A stretch of DNA of 64,000 nt from Bartonella grahamii subsp. shimonis (GCF_036327415.1 NZ_CP123961.1:124001-188000), one strand, 5' to 3'. Positions 7,797 through 17,808 are shown, counted from the stretch's first letter. The notes: generated by a model not told the origin, from the sequence alone. A program made the numbers and translations.

Positions 7797-10004
7797 TTAT
7801 TTTGCAGATTTACAAAATATAGACTCTAATGTTTTTTGATGTTTTGACTTTCTCACAAAATGAGCACAATCATCTTTATTTGGCTCAAGAGCGACCATAC
7901 TTCTTGCCAATTTCAGCAAAATTTCGGAGGTATAGAGCTTCTTTTTATCGGCATACCATGCGGTAAGATAAACTTGTGCTGCTTCATGATAGCGTTTTTG
8001 TCCCAACAAAGATTCAGCCAACCAAAATAAAGCATCATCACTCAAAGAATCCTTCTTGTAACGATTTCGAAAAGCGCAAAAGCTTTTTTCAGCATCAACA
8101 TAGTTGGCAGAACGAATAAAATCATACCCTTCCTTATACAAAGCTTTAGAAGAAGAAAGATTGTCACTCTGATGCACTTCAATTGGAGCACTTACTTCAT
8201 GCGCTTTACTGTTTTCATGATCATGGCTCTCCACCTCAGCTTCTACAGCAGCAACCTTTGTCTGATCACCTGTACTATACACCTGCTCCATCTCTTCTTT
8301 TACAGTCTGAGATTTTTCATCCACAGCGGACTTTTCAAAGGAGCAAGAATAAACAGAAAGGTCTTTTTTATCAAAAAGCCCGTGAAACTGCTTGTTAACA
8401 TTTTTCAGATTGTTATGCTCAAGCACCATTCGTATCTTATGCAAAAGCTTATCTAAATCATAATCTTTAAATAAAGCCTGTTGATTCTCTAAAATAATCC
8501 CTTGGTGCTCTGCAACACGAGAGGCTTTTTCTACCGCGCTAGATGCTGCTTTATCTGCTGCTTCAGGTGCGCTCTTCACAGCATCAGACGCCTTATCAAC
8601 TGCATCAGTGGCTTTTTCCACCGCGCTAGATGCTGCTTTATCGGCTGCTTCTGGTGCGCTCTTCACAGCATCAGCCGCCTTATCAACTGCATCAGTGGCT
8701 TTTTCCTCCACGCTAGATGCTGCTTTATCGGCCGCTTCAGGTGCGCTCTTCACAGCATCAGCCGCCTTATCAACTGCATCAGTGGCTTTTTCCTCCACGC
8801 TAGATGCTGCTTTATCGGCTGCTTCAGGTGCGCTCTTCACAGCATCAGCCGCCTTATCAACTGCATCAGTGGCTTTTTCCACCGCGCTAGATGCTGCTTT
8901 ATCGGCCGCTTCAGGTGCGCTCTTCACAGCATCAACAGCCTTATCAACTGCATCAGTGGCTTTTTCCTCCACGCTAGATGCTGCTTTATCGGCTGCTTCA
9001 GGTGCGCTCTTTACAGCATCAACAGCCTTATCAACTGCATCAGTGGCTTTTTCCTCCACGCTAGATGCTGCTTTATCGGCCGCTTCAGGTGCGCTCTTCA
9101 CAGCATCAACAGCCTTATCAACTGCATCAGTGGCTTTTTCCTCCACGCTAGATGCTGCTTTATCGGCTGCTTCAGGTGCGCTCTTCACAGCATCAACAGC
9201 CTTATCAACTGCATCAGTGACTTTTTCCTCCACGCTAGATGCTGCTTTATCAGCTGCTTCAGGTGCGCTCTTCACGGCATCAGACGCCTTATCAATTGCA
9301 TCAGTGGCTTTTTCCACCGCGCTAGATGCTGCTTTATCAGCTGCTTCAGGTGCGCTCTTCACAGCATCAACAGCCTTATCAATTGCATCAGTAGCTTTTT
9401 CCTCCACGCTAGATGCTGCTTTATCAGCTGCTTCAGGTGCGCTCTTCACTGCATCAGACGCCTTATCAGCTGCTTCAGGTACGCTCTTCACAGCATCAAC
9501 AGCCTTATCAATTGCATCAGTGGCTTTTTCCTCCACGCTAGATGCTGCTTTATCGGCTGCTTCAGGTGCGCTCTTCACAGCATCAACAGCCTTATCAACT
9601 GCATCAGTAGCTTTTTCCACCGCGCTAGATGCTGCTTTATCGGCTGCTTCAGGTGCGCTCTTCACAGCATCGACAGCCTTATCAACTGCATCAGTGGCTT
9701 TTTCCTCCACGCTAGATGCTGCTTTATCAGCTGCTTCAGGTGCTTTCTTCACAGCATCAGCCGCCTTATCAATTGCATCAGTGGCTTTTTCCTCCACGCT
9801 AGATGCTGCTTTATCGGCTGCTTCAGGTGCGCTCTTCACAGCATCAACAGCCTTATCAACTGCATCATCAACTGCATCAACTTTATCCGTATCATGTGCA
9901 GGATATTCGGAAGCCTTTCGTGCCGCACTTTGAACAAGTGAAGTAGAATAAGCTATGAAAACCGCCATATAAAGGAGTGTTTTCCAATTGATTTTACGAT
10001 ACAT
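7797..10004 (-). CDS. cpoB: Cell division coordinator CpoB/YbgF with an expanded repeat domain
   Basis: Periplasmic TPR protein of the Tol-Pal system that in other bacteria links outer-membrane constriction to peptidoglycan synthesis. 735 aa, against about 250-330 in most relatives. There is a signal peptide (hydrophobic LLYMAVFIAYSTSLVQSA), then about 16 copies of a 29-aa repeat built on SAPEAADKAASSVEEKATDA (about residues 45-500), an intermediate region, and C-terminal TPR repeats (ALYKEGYDFIRSANYVDAE, DALFWLAESLLGQKRYHEAA) that identify the family. The repeat is Ala/Lys/Glu/Asp-rich, predicted helical, and resembles LEA or apolipoprotein-like repeats. It sits between pal and tilS, the normal position of cpoB. 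Confidence 0.9.
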   Translation of the reverse strand: MYRKINWKTLLYMAVFIAYSTSLVQSAARKASEYPAHDTDKVDAVDDAVDKAVDAVKSAPEAADKAASSVEEKATDAIDKAADAVKKAPEAADKAASSVEEKATDAVDKAVDAVKSAPEAADKAASSAVEKATDAVDKAVDAVKSAPEAADKAASSVEEKATDAIDKAVDAVKSVPEAADKASDAVKSAPEAADKAASSVEEKATDAIDKAVDAVKSAPEAADKAASSAVEKATDAIDKASDAVKSAPEAADKAASSVEEKVTDAVDKAVDAVKSAPEAADKAASSVEEKATDAVDKAVDAVKSAPEAADKAASSVEEKATDAVDKAVDAVKSAPEAADKAASSVEEKATDAVDKAVDAVKSAPEAADKAASSAVEKATDAVDKAADAVKSAPEAADKAASSVEEKATDAVDKAADAVKSAPEAADKAASSVEEKATDAVDKAADAVKSAPEAADKAASSAVEKATDAVDKASDAVKSAPEAADKAASSAVEKASRVAEHQGIILENQQALFKDYDLDKLLHKIRMVLEHNNLKNVNKQFHGLFDKKDLSVYSCSFEKSAVDEKSQTVKEEMEQVYSTGDQTKVAAVEAEVESHDHENSKAHEVSAPIEVHQSDNLSSSKALYKEGYDFIRSANYVDAEKSFCAFRNRYKKDSLSDDALFWLAESLLGQKRYHEAAQVYLTAWYADKKKLYTSEILLKLARSMVALEPNKDDCAHFVRKSKHQKTLESIFCKSAK
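8513..9862 (-). repeat. 87-bp tandem repeat inside cpoB (about 16 units)
   Basis: About sixteen 87-bp units (29 codons each) lie head to tail. One unit, near 9450-9490, is shortened. Units differ mainly at SVEEK versus SAVEK and at AVDAV/AADAV/ASDAV, in a mosaic order consistent with slippage and unequal recombination. Confidence 0.92.
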
Positions 10005-10056
10005 TCTTTTTTCCCCTTAAGAGCTTATTGAATAATTGAAACAAACAATCCTCTTT

Positions 10057-10578
10057 TTAATGACTATTCATGCCACTCAACGTTGTCACAGCACGTCGAT
10101 TTTGATTCCAACAGGAAATATCATCACATACTGCCACAGGTCTTTCTTTTCCGTAAGAAATTGTTTGAATCCGTTGTGCAGACACACCTAGAGATACCAA
10201 ATAGTTTCGCACAGCAACAGCACGGCGCTGTCCAAGTGCCAAATTATATTCACGTGTTCCCCTCTCATCAGCATGACCTTCGATCATAATAGAATAATAA
10301 GGATAATGAAGCAACCATTCTGCTTGACGCGTTAAAATACGTTCAGCATCAGCATCAAGTGAAGAAGAATCAAGACTAAAAAACACGCGATCACCTACAT
10401 TAACCGTAAATTCTTGTCCTGAGCCTGGTGACAGCTGATTCAAACCAGCATCATTCATATAAGCGCCATTCATACCGTTAAGCGCACCGACATTTTTTTT
10501 GCCACACCCACCCAAGCATAGTGAGAAAAAAAAGAGGATAACTAAAGAATGAGAGAAGGTTTTTTTGGTAGAGCGCAT
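10057..10578 (-). CDS. pal: Peptidoglycan-associated lipoprotein Pal
   Basis: Outer-membrane lipoprotein that binds peptidoglycan and the TolB propeller. 173 aa: a lipoprotein signal peptide with lipobox LGGC (Cys about 25), a short linker, and an OmpA-like domain with FSLDSSSLDADAERILTRQ, IEGHADERGTREYNLALGQ and RRAVAVRNYLVSLGV, ending RISYGKERP-type residues. The size is normal. It precedes cpoB by about 50 bp on the same strand. In many proteobacteria pal directly follows tolB; here trcR and yebC lie between them. Confidence 0.95.
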   Translation of the reverse strand: MRSTKKTFSHSLVILFFFSLCLGGCGKKNVGALNGMNGAYMNDAGLNQLSPGSGQEFTVNVGDRVFFSLDSSSLDADAERILTRQAEWLLHYPYYSIMIEGHADERGTREYNLALGQRRAVAVRNYLVSLGVSAQRIQTISYGKERPVAVCDDISCWNQNRRAVTTLSGMNSH

Positions 10579-10774
10579 AAGCCGTTTCTCCTTGGGTTTC
10601 GTAAAGAAGGATAAATTCTTAAAAATATTTTTAAGAATAACCGTTAATTCCTAATGAAGACGAAATTTTTTCTGTTTTTTGGTCATCATTTTTATTTTCT
10701 GCCAATTTTTCTTCTCTCCAGCCATTTCTCTAACTTTTTCATAAGAAATGTTTCTCTTAATACGTCATGGCTAT

Positions 10775-11470
10775 TTATGCATCATCTTGATCTTGACGAT
10801 TTTTTTGCAGCGCGTTCAGCTTTGCAAAAACTTTATCAGCATCAAAAGTCTTATGTAGATTTTCTTCACTCTCATTTTCCTCTAGAACAGCGTTTTCCGT
10901 CACAGAAGCGGGAAGCAACGACCTATCTTCTTCCAAAACAACAGGACGATTTTTCGCCGCACGCTGGAGCTCAAAATCTAAATCGATTTGCGAACACAAA
11001 CCAAGTCCTACAGGATCAAGAGGGACCAGATTTGCACTATTCCAGTGGGTTCTAAGGCGAATTTGTTCAATCGTTGCTTTTGTTGTCCCAATCAACCGTG
11101 CAATTTGTGCATCTTTCAACTCAGGATGGTTCATAACCAACCATAGGATACCATTGGGACGATCTTGGCGTCGAGAAAGAGGGATATAGCGCGCCCCTTT
11201 ACGTTTTTTTTCAGGAATATGCACCCTAGATTGAGAAATTTTCAAGCGTGCGTTTTGATCAGCCTCCACCCGTGCAATTTCACTGCGCGTCAATTGCCCA
11301 GAACTAATCGGATCTAAACCTTTAATACCATAAGCCGCATCACCATCGGCAATAGCTTTTACTTCCAAGACATGTAATTTACAAAATTCTGCAATCTGAT
11401 CAAAAGAAAGAGCTGTATTATCAACCAACCAAACAGCTGTTGCTTTGGGCATCAAAAGTTGCGTTGCCAT
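10775..11470 (-). CDS. trcR: DUF1013 cell-cycle transcriptional regulator (TrcR-like)
   Basis: 231-aa protein of the alphaproteobacterial DUF1013 family, annotated in relatives as a cell-cycle regulator (TrcR). The N-terminus LLMPKATAVWLVDNTALSFDQIAEFC and the central KKRKGARYIPLSRRQDRPNGILWLV match the family. A helix-turn-helix-like stretch (LKDAQIARLIGTTKATIEQI) follows, and the acidic C-terminus is variable. It is divergent from yebC, with about 370 bp between them. The family assignment is firm; the regulatory role comes from relatives. Confidence 0.85.
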   Translation of the reverse strand: MATQLLMPKATAVWLVDNTALSFDQIAEFCKLHVLEVKAIADGDAAYGIKGLDPISSGQLTRSEIARVEADQNARLKISQSRVHIPEKKRKGARYIPLSRRQDRPNGILWLVMNHPELKDAQIARLIGTTKATIEQIRLRTHWNSANLVPLDPVGLGLCSQIDLDFELQRAAKNRPVVLEEDRSLLPASVTENAVLEENESEENLHKTFDADKVFAKLNALQKNRQDQDDA

Positions 11471-11836
11471 TTTTATAAATCCTCTTCTGCGCCTCTTCTA
11501 TGAGGCCGGTTACCGCCCACTCAAGAGCACTAGAACTTTTTATATGTTAGGTCTCTCCAACCACTCCTAAAACAAAGCGAGGCACGGAATAAACCATTTT
11601 GCCATGAGATTACATTCTGTTATAGCGTTATTTTTGCTCAACGACAAGAGATCTCTCTTGTAATGATCCTCAACTAAGATCTCTTTACCTTTAAGATGAA
11701 TTTTCTTATAAAGAGTTTATTCGATTATTTTACCTCATGTTGTGACACATTTATTCTGGTGGGATGCGTGTTTTATCGCCTTAAATTCTAAAGAGTATCC
11801 AACTGGAAAGAAAGCTCTCAAACAGGAAAGAAAACT

Positions 11837-12583
11837 ATGGCAGGCCATTCACAATTTAAAAATATTATGCACCGTAAAGGGCGTCAGGATGCAATGCGCT
11901 CGAAAATATTTTCCAAGCTTGCACGCGAAATTACCGTAGCAGCAAAACAAGGTGCTCCTGATCCAGCCATGAATCCACGTTTAAGGTTGGCTGTTCAAAA
12001 TGCCAAAGCACAATCGATGCCGAAAGATAATATTGAACGCGCGATTAAAAAAGCTTCAGGCACCGATGTCGAGAATTATGATGAAGTGCGCTATGAAGGC
12101 TATGGACCAGGCGGCGTTGCCGTCATTGTTGAAGCTTTAACCGATAACCGCAACCGCACCGCTTCAAATGTGCGCGCCGCCTTCACAAAATCAGGAGGAG
12201 CCCTAGGAGAAACAGGTTCTGTAAGTTTCATGTTTAACCGGATTGGTGAAATAATTTATAAGCCAGAAGCAGGGACAGCCGATAACATCATGGATGCAGC
12301 AATTGAAGCCGGTGCCGAAGATGTGCAATCAGAAGAAACCGGACATCATATTACCTGCGCATTTGAAGATATTGGTGAAGTTTCCAAAACACTTGAAGCA
12401 AAACTTGGTGAAGCAGAATCGATTAAAACAATTTGGAAAGCGACCACACTTGCACCAATAGATGAAGAAAAAGCTTTATCCGTCTTACGACTAATTTCAA
12501 CATTAGAAGAAGATGATGATGTGCAAAATGTTTATGCCAATTTTGATGTCAGCGATGAGATTTTAGCAAAATTATCCGTATAA
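11837..12583 (+). CDS. yebC: YebC/PmpR-family protein
   Basis: 248 aa, the normal length. Starts [18 protein letters not shown], the family signature, followed by domain I ([13 protein letters not shown]), [39 protein letters not shown] and [18 protein letters not shown]. Members are cytosolic proteins described as transcriptional regulators; some act as translation factors relieving ribosome stalling at proline runs. In many bacteria yebC is next to ruvCAB; here it is about 8 kb away and on the opposite strand. A ribosome binding site (CAGGAAAGAAAAC) precedes the ATG. Confidence 0.95.
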   Translation: MAGHSQFKNIMHRKGRQDAMRSKIFSKLAREITVAAKQGAPDPAMNPRLRLAVQNAKAQSMPKDNIERAIKKASGTDVENYDEVRYEGYGPGGVAVIVEALTDNRNRTASNVRAAFTKSGGALGETGSVSFMFNRIGEIIYKPEAGTADNIMDAAIEAGAEDVQSEETGHHITCAFEDIGEVSKTLEAKLGEAESIKTIWKATTLAPIDEEKALSVLRLISTLEEDDDVQNVYANFDVSDEILAKLSV

Positions 12584-12600
12584 TTTCCATCATTTGCACA

Positions 12601-12625
12601 AGCCCTCTCTTTATTCATGAGGGCT
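12601..12625 (+). terminator. Hairpin 3' of yebC
   Basis: A 7-bp stem AGCCCTC/GAGGGCT with an 11-base loop, 18 bp past the yebC stop. The following T-tract is weak, so termination strength is uncertain. Confidence 0.45.
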
Positions 12626-13653
12626 TCAAAAGCATCTGTCACCTCTCCTCTTTATCCGCACATATAAAAGCCCCGCGTCAATAGCGGGGACTAACCATTG
12701 GTGCGACAAGAAAACCACAATTAATTCCAGAAAACATAACCCTAAAAAAAGAAAGCATACAAAACTCTGTAGCCTCACGCCTTTCTTACATGCTCCAAAG
12801 ATTATCCCTATAGCCCCTCTCTATTTGAGTTTTTTGTTCTTTAAGATTAACCTCCCTACCCTAAAGTAATGAAGATAATCTGGTCTGTAAACGATTAGGA
12901 TTTTCTTGACGTATGCCTATAACGAATCACTTATGGAATTCACTTGAAATTTAAGTCCCCAAAAAAACACTCCCCTAAATATTCGCCACACACTAAAAAA
13001 CACTTAAAATATATCAAGGAGGTTTATATGCCTTATATCCCCACACCTCAAATGACAGTGTTTTGACGACATCACAGAATAAAAATAAGTAAATGGAAAG
13101 CCCGAGCTGATTGTTTAGCAAAATATTGTACAAAAAGCCGGTACATCTCTCTAATCCGTTTCGGATAAATTTTTGACTTTATGGCATTAACTTTATAACA
13201 TCGTATGTTTCATAAAATAACGTCATTTATCTTAAAAATCTGTCCTTTTGCTATTACCGAACAATCAATATTCAGACCTAAAACAACAGCGTACTTGAAT
13301 AAAACAGATCAGAGCAGCAGAAAAAGCACCCTTGGCAAGAGTCCGGACTCTTCGCAAACCAAATCGAAGAGGAAGCCCAAAAAATATATATAGCGACACT
13401 GTGAATAAAAGGTTGAAATCTAGAGACCTCAGAATTTTCGATTATATTTTTTCAAGGTATTGTTTTTGACTTTTTAAGCATTTTCCCCAAGGAAATTCTA
13501 TTATCGATAAACAACCGTAGATGATGGATGAAATCTACATAACTCCCCATGCCCACTATAATCAATTTCTTTTTTTAATAATTAAAGATAACTGAGATTG
13601 TGTAAACTTGGGACTGTATTCCCTCTATATTTTGTATTTTTAAGCATTTTATT
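12626..13653. other. Geneless interval between yebC and tolB
   Basis: About 1 kb without a convincing gene. It holds a G+C-rich hairpin at 12671-12689 (CCCCGC/GCGGGG), which followed by CTTTT on the minus strand could terminate a minus-strand transcript, and a copy of dispersed repeat family B at about 12885-13090. A 62-codon frame at 13205-13393 lacks a ribosome binding site and recognisable features. Confidence 0.6.
12885..13090 (+). repeat. Dispersed repeat family B, copy 1
   Basis: Shares blocks with copies at about 33480-33690, 35925-36065 and 57085-57300: TCTGGTCTGTAAACGAT, CCCCTAAATATTC and CACACCTCAAATGACAGT. Here a strong AAGGAGG ribosome binding site precedes an ATG (13028) that opens a 12-residue peptide MPYIPTPQMTVF. 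It may be the remains of a small gene. Confidence 0.55.
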
Positions 13654-14979
13654 TTACTGTATATTGAGCAGTGGCGACCATGCTGGATCCGAAGCATCAT
13701 TGGGTGTAGGGAGTTGTCGTTCATTGCGTCCCGTAATATCAATCGTATAAATTTTTGGTCCCATACCAGGATTTTTGCGAAAGAACATCAACACACGGCC
13801 ATTGGGTGCCCAAGTTGGTCCTTCATTGTGAAAACCCGTTGTTAAAATTCGTTCTCCTTGTCCATCAGGGCGCATAACACCAATAGAAAATTGTCCGTTT
13901 AATTGTTTTGTAAAGGCGATATAATCACCCCGTGGTGACCAAATGGGCGTTGAATAACTCCCTTCATTCGAAGAAATACGCTGAATATCACTCCCATCCG
14001 CATTCATTTTATAGATTTGCGGCTTTCCGCTACGATCTGAGGAAAAAACGATTTGTTTTCCATCCGGTGAATAAGAAGCAGAAGTATCGATAGCAGAAGT
14101 TGTTGTCAGGCGCGTCATCGTGCGGGTTCGTAAATCCATGGTGTAAAGATTTGCACTCCCATCATTTTGTAACAAACTCATGATGACTTTTTGTCCATCA
14201 GAAGAAAAACGCGGAGCAATTGTCATGTTATTAAATGTTCCGATCAACTCTCTTTGTCCCATTTCAATTTGTTGGAGATAAACATGAGGCACTTGATTGT
14301 CCTCATAAGCCATATAAGTCATTTCTTGTCTTTTTGGGGAAAAACGCGGTGTAAGCACCAATTCACTTCCATCAGACATATAAATCAAATTTGCGCCATC
14401 TTGATCCATCATTGCTAAGCGTTTAATGCGTGCATTTTGAGGGCCTGTTTCATCTATAAAAACAATTCTTGTATCAAAATAACCACTTTCTCCTGTCATC
14501 TCACTATAAATCTCATCTGCGATCATATGTGCAACACGCCGCCAACGTTCTGTCGCGGTATAAAAACGCCGTCCTTTCAATTGTCTTTGTCCAAAAACAT
14601 CCCATAAACGAAAATCGACCCTCAAACGTCCATCGATTTCTCTCATGACTTGCCCTGTCACTAAACCTTGCGCTCTTATTTTCTGCCACGACGCAAAATG
14701 CGGTTGTTTATTAGGATTAGAAATGTTTTCAAGAAAATTTGCTTTATCAAGCGGTAAAAAAAGCCCCGACCGTTCAAGATCGGCTGTCACCACAGCAGAT
14801 ATTTTCAACCCAATCGAATCATTGGAAATAAAGTCTGTAATTACAATGGGAATGGGATTAAAATCAGCGCTCGAAATAGTCCCTTTCAATTGTGCATAAA
14901 CCGATGAAATGCTTGAAAAGCACAACCCACAAGTGACAATAAACCAAGCAAAAACTTTATGTCTCGTTATAGTCATCAT
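13654..14979 (-). CDS. tolB: Tol-Pal system periplasmic protein TolB
   Basis: Periplasmic beta-propeller that binds Pal and TolA. 441 aa: a signal peptide ([21 protein letters not shown]), an N-terminal anticodon-binding-like domain ([18 protein letters not shown]), then the six-bladed WD40-like propeller with repeated blades such as [49 protein letters not shown] and [16 protein letters not shown]. Length and architecture are standard. It follows tolA on the same strand by about 40 bp, so they are cotranscribed. About 1 kb of noncoding sequence and the yebC/trcR pair separate it from pal. Confidence 0.97.
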   Translation of the reverse strand: MMTITRHKVFAWFIVTCGLCFSSISSVYAQLKGTISSADFNPIPIVITDFISNDSIGLKISAVVTADLERSGLFLPLDKANFLENISNPNKQPHFASWQKIRAQGLVTGQVMREIDGRLRVDFRLWDVFGQRQLKGRRFYTATERWRRVAHMIADEIYSEMTGESGYFDTRIVFIDETGPQNARIKRLAMMDQDGANLIYMSDGSELVLTPRFSPKRQEMTYMAYEDNQVPHVYLQQIEMGQRELIGTFNNMTIAPRFSSDGQKVIMSLLQNDGSANLYTMDLRTRTMTRLTTTSAIDTSASYSPDGKQIVFSSDRSGKPQIYKMNADGSDIQRISSNEGSYSTPIWSPRGDYIAFTKQLNGQFSIGVMRPDGQGERILTTGFHNEGPTWAPNGRVLMFFRKNPGMGPKIYTIDITGRNERQLPTPNDASDPAWSPLLNIQ

Positions 14980-15022
14980 GGAATGTATCCTTTCATTAAG
15001 CCAATTTATTTTTTCTCATTTA

Positions 15023-16519
15023 TCATCTTATTTCTTGGAGGGGATCAACATTAAAGTCAAAACCTTGCCCCCACAAATCATATTGATCACGTGGGAGATC
15101 TGCATAAGGTTGGCATGAAAAGACAGCGGCGTACACCTGCCTTATCATAATCGCTTGTTGACTCTCAAGACCGCTCACGGAATCAATGATAGGATCGCCC
15201 ACAATCATCCCTTCACGATCTAAGTAAAATCGCAACCGCACGACCGGGCGATTTTTTAAATCGCCACCAAGCGCCACAAGTTTAAGCTTCTGTTGAATAC
15301 ATCCCCCTACAATATTGACCAATGTTTGTGCCATTTTTGTGGTATCATTAACGTTTTTTCTTGCGCCCAAAGCTTCTGGTGTATGAGAACGTTTTGCTCC
15401 CCCTCCTTGTGACCGCGCGCGATTGAGCAAATTATTTTCCTCCATAGCTAAAATATCTTCAATGGTCTGTTTCTCTTGGTTTTTCTTATTAAGCTTTGGC
15501 ATCTTTTGATTCAATGCGTCCCTATTTTTTCTTGGAAATTCTTCGTCAAATTTTGGTTTAAACTGCGGAAGAAGAGGTTTTTCTGGAAGCGCAATTTTTG
15601 GCGCTTGATGAAAAATCTGCTCTGCTGGAACCTTCTGTACCGTTTGAGCCAATTCTTTTGGCGATATCATCTCTTCATTTTTGTGCGCAAGCTTGAGCAC
15701 ATCCTTGAGCACATCCTTTGGTGCTTTCAAAGGCATCTCAGGCACATCCTTGGGCGCATCCTTTGGTGCTTTCAAAGGCATCTCAGGCACATCCTTGTGC
15801 GCATCCTCCGGTGCTTTCAAAGGCATCTCAGGCACATCCTTGTGCGCATCCTCTGGCGCTTTCAAAGGCATCTCAGGCACATCCTTGTGCACATCCTTTG
15901 GTGCTTTCAAAGGCATCTCAGGCACATCCTTGTGCACATCCTTTGGTGCTTTCAAAGGCATCTCAGGCACATCCTTGTGCACATCCTCTGGCGCTTTCAA
16001 AGGCATCTCAGGCACATCCTTGTGCACATCCTCTGGTGCTTTCAAAGGCATCTCAGGCACATCCTTGTGCACATCCTCTGGCGCTTTCAAAGGCATCTCA
16101 GGCACATCCTCTGTTTTTGCTTCTAATAATTCTGGTTTTGTAAGTTCGGGTGCAAATGTTTCTGACGTGTTCTCGCTTGGTGGTGACGATGCTGTTTCAA
16201 CAGGACGTAGTTTTTCCTTTGGTTGAAAAGGTGTTCGACTATCTATTTCTCCATCTCCAATATGGCGTGCATCTTCTTTCTCTTGTGGTTGCATAGTTGG
16301 TTTAACGGCAGGGATTGCACGGATAGGAGCCTTCACGGCTCCTTGTTGAGAGGAAAACTCTTCCACTAAAGGAGCAAGAGTGATGGGAATTGCCTCCAAT
16401 GGTTGCGGTAAAGAAACAGAGCTTGTAAACTGAACAGCTCCCCAACTGAGAAAGATGACATGGACCACAAGAGATAAAGCCAAGCCTCGTTTCATGCTAT
16501 GATAGGAGTCTTTGTTCAT
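15023..16519 (-). CDS. tolA: TolA-like inner-membrane protein with a tandem repeat
   Basis: Energy-transducing inner-membrane protein that links TolQR to TolB-Pal. 498 aa. The N-terminus carries the single membrane anchor (RGLALSLVVHVIFLSWGAVQF). A long Pro/Lys/Glu-rich periplasmic domain follows, including nine copies of a 15-aa repeat (DVPEMPLKAPEDVHK type). The C-terminal domain IVGGCIQQKLKLVALGG to VFSCQPYADLPRDQYDLWGQ matches alphaproteobacterial TolA/TonB-C-like domains. The position tolQ-tolR-tolA-tolB confirms identity. Sequence conservation of TolA is low, so assignment rests partly on context. Confidence 0.93.
   Translation of the reverse strand: MNKDSYHSMKRGLALSLVVHVIFLSWGAVQFTSSVSLPQPLEAIPITLAPLVEEFSSQQGAVKAPIRAIPAVKPTMQPQEKEDARHIGDGEIDSRTPFQPKEKLRPVETASSPPSENTSETFAPELTKPELLEAKTEDVPEMPLKAPEDVHKDVPEMPLKAPEDVHKDVPEMPLKAPEDVHKDVPEMPLKAPKDVHKDVPEMPLKAPKDVHKDVPEMPLKAPEDAHKDVPEMPLKAPEDAHKDVPEMPLKAPKDAPKDVPEMPLKAPKDVLKDVLKLAHKNEEMISPKELAQTVQKVPAEQIFHQAPKIALPEKPLLPQFKPKFDEEFPRKNRDALNQKMPKLNKKNQEKQTIEDILAMEENNLLNRARSQGGGAKRSHTPEALGARKNVNDTTKMAQTLVNIVGGCIQQKLKLVALGGDLKNRPVVRLRFYLDREGMIVGDPIIDSVSGLESQQAIMIRQVYAAVFSCQPYADLPRDQYDLWGQGFDFNVDPLQEIR
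15703..16110 (-). repeat. 45-bp tandem repeat inside tolA (9 units)
   Basis: Nine consecutive 45-bp units encode DVPEMPLKAP followed by EDVHK, KDVHK, EDAHK or KDAPK/KDVLK. The period is a multiple of three and keeps the frame. The unit lies in the extended periplasmic domain of TolA, where length change should alter reach. Confidence 0.94.
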
Positions 16520-16626
16520 TCTTTATGCCTTATTTATGCCTTATATTTTTTCATTTTTAATCACTCTATGCTCTTTTGAAAACATTTTAAAAACAACCAT
16601 TTATGTGCAACTTTATTACTTATCAT

Positions 16627-17079
16627 TTATTGTGCTAGACTTGCTAACGCAACTTGAGAAAACCCCGCTTTTTGAATATCCGCCAGCAGTTTTAATACTT
16701 GCTGATATTCAACAGTTTTAGCAACCCGCACAAAAACCCGTTGATCTTTTTGTGTAGCATCTGCTTCCAGAAGAGTTTTAAGGTGTGCAATCAGTACTTG
16801 TGACGTTTCATAATAATCTTGATTAATGGCAAAACGCCCTTGCGCGTCAAGTGAAACCGTAAGGGGCGTTTTTTGCGCTCGTACAGGACCCGCTTGACTA
16901 CGAGGCAAATCTAGAGGAACACCGTTCACTAAAAGGGGAGCAGAGACCATAAAAATAATCAACAAGACCAGCATGACATCCACAAAAGGAGTGACATTGA
17001 TCTCACTCATCAGTTGGCTTCGTGAATGATAGCGCCTACGTGTATTTTTTCGAGAAGAAGAAGCAACAGAAATTCCCAT
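16627..17079 (-). CDS. tolR: Tol-Pal system protein TolR (ExbD family)
   Basis: 150 aa, standard for TolR. A short cytoplasmic N-terminus is followed by one transmembrane helix containing the conserved aspartate (NVTPFVDVMLVLLIIFMV, Asp about 34), then the periplasmic domain (PLDLPRSQAG, KTPLTVSLDAQGRF, VFVRVAKTVEYQQVLKLLADI). The aspartate is the proton-channel residue with TolQ. 15 bp separate it from tolQ. Confidence 0.96.
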   Translation of the reverse strand: MGISVASSSRKNTRRRYHSRSQLMSEINVTPFVDVMLVLLIIFMVSAPLLVNGVPLDLPRSQAGPVRAQKTPLTVSLDAQGRFAINQDYYETSQVLIAHLKTLLEADATQKDQRVFVRVAKTVEYQQVLKLLADIQKAGFSQVALASLAQ

Positions 17080-17094
17080 GGGATAAGCTCCTTT

Positions 17095-17808
17095 TTATAA
17101 AGAGGAAGGTGCTGTGCGAGTTTCATCAATACGCCGCGATACAATTGTTGAAAATTCATCGGCAAAATTTTCTATTTGTGCAATGATGCGCGCACTTTCA
17201 TGAGTCAACTTGTTATAAGCAATAACGGCTGGAATTGCTGCAAACAAACCAATGGCGGTTGCCAAAAGTGCTTCTGCAATACCTGGCGCGACAATGGCAA
17301 GTGATGTATTTTGAGAAGCTGAAATAGAAAGAAAAGACTCCATAATACCAATAACTGTTCCAAAAAGTCCGATAAAGGGTCCCGCAGATCCCAGTGTCGC
17401 AAGAAAACTTAATTTTGATTCTATCTTTTCACTTTCACGTCCCAGCGTCAAATCCATAGCTTTATCAATTCTGCTCTGCAAACTTGTCGATGTATGAGTC
17501 CCTTTTTCAAGAGATTTTTTCCATTCAACCATTGCCGCCATAAAAACTGCGGATATACTATTGGTGCGTTGACTTTTACATGATGCATAAAGATCTTCTA
17601 GCGCTTTGCCTGACCAAAATGTACGTTCAAACTGCTTTATTTCACGCCGCATTCTCCGATACGTAAAAATTTTATCAAAAATAATTGCCCAACTCCAAAC
17701 GGAAGCGAGCAGCAATCCAATCATAACACCTTTCACGATCCAACTCGCTTGCATAAACAAATGCAACATTCCAATTGTTTCCGGATTCATTAGTTCACCA
17801 TGCGGCAT
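17095..17808 (-). CDS. tolQ: Tol-Pal system proton channel TolQ (ExbB/MotA family)
   Basis: 237 aa. Three membrane segments are visible: about 23-43 (IVKGVMIGLLLASVWSWAIIF), about 138-160 (LATLGSAGPFIGLFGTVIGIM) and about 170-195 (GIAEALLATAIGLFAAIPAVIAY), with the family signature GPFIGLFGTVIGIMESF. It forms the proton channel with TolR and energises TolA. It is the first gene of the tolQRAB run. About 575 bp lie between tolQ and ybgC, unlike the tight ybgC-tolQ spacing of enterobacteria; a family A repeat occupies much of it. Confidence 0.96.
   Translation of the reverse strand: MPHGELMNPETIGMLHLFMQASWIVKGVMIGLLLASVWSWAIIFDKIFTYRRMRREIKQFERTFWSGKALEDLYASCKSQRTNSISAVFMAAMVEWKKSLEKGTHTSTSLQSRIDKAMDLTLGRESEKIESKLSFLATLGSAGPFIGLFGTVIGIMESFLSISASQNTSLAIVAPGIAEALLATAIGLFAAIPAVIAYNKLTHESARIIAQIENFADEFSTIVSRRIDETRTAPSSL

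Noticed and set aside
8502-9941. Long plus-strand frames (479 and 441 codons) opposite cpoB
   Set aside because: They are antisense shadows of the repetitive cpoB coding sequence; the Cys-rich or Ser-rich translations only mirror the repeat.
13205-13393. A 62-codon plus-strand frame
   Set aside because: No ribosome binding site, no family resemblance, biased toward Lys/Ser typical of AT-rich noncoding sequence.
15476-16226. Plus-strand frames opposite the tolA repeat
   Set aside because: Antisense repeat shadows; TolA domains on the minus strand fix the coding direction.
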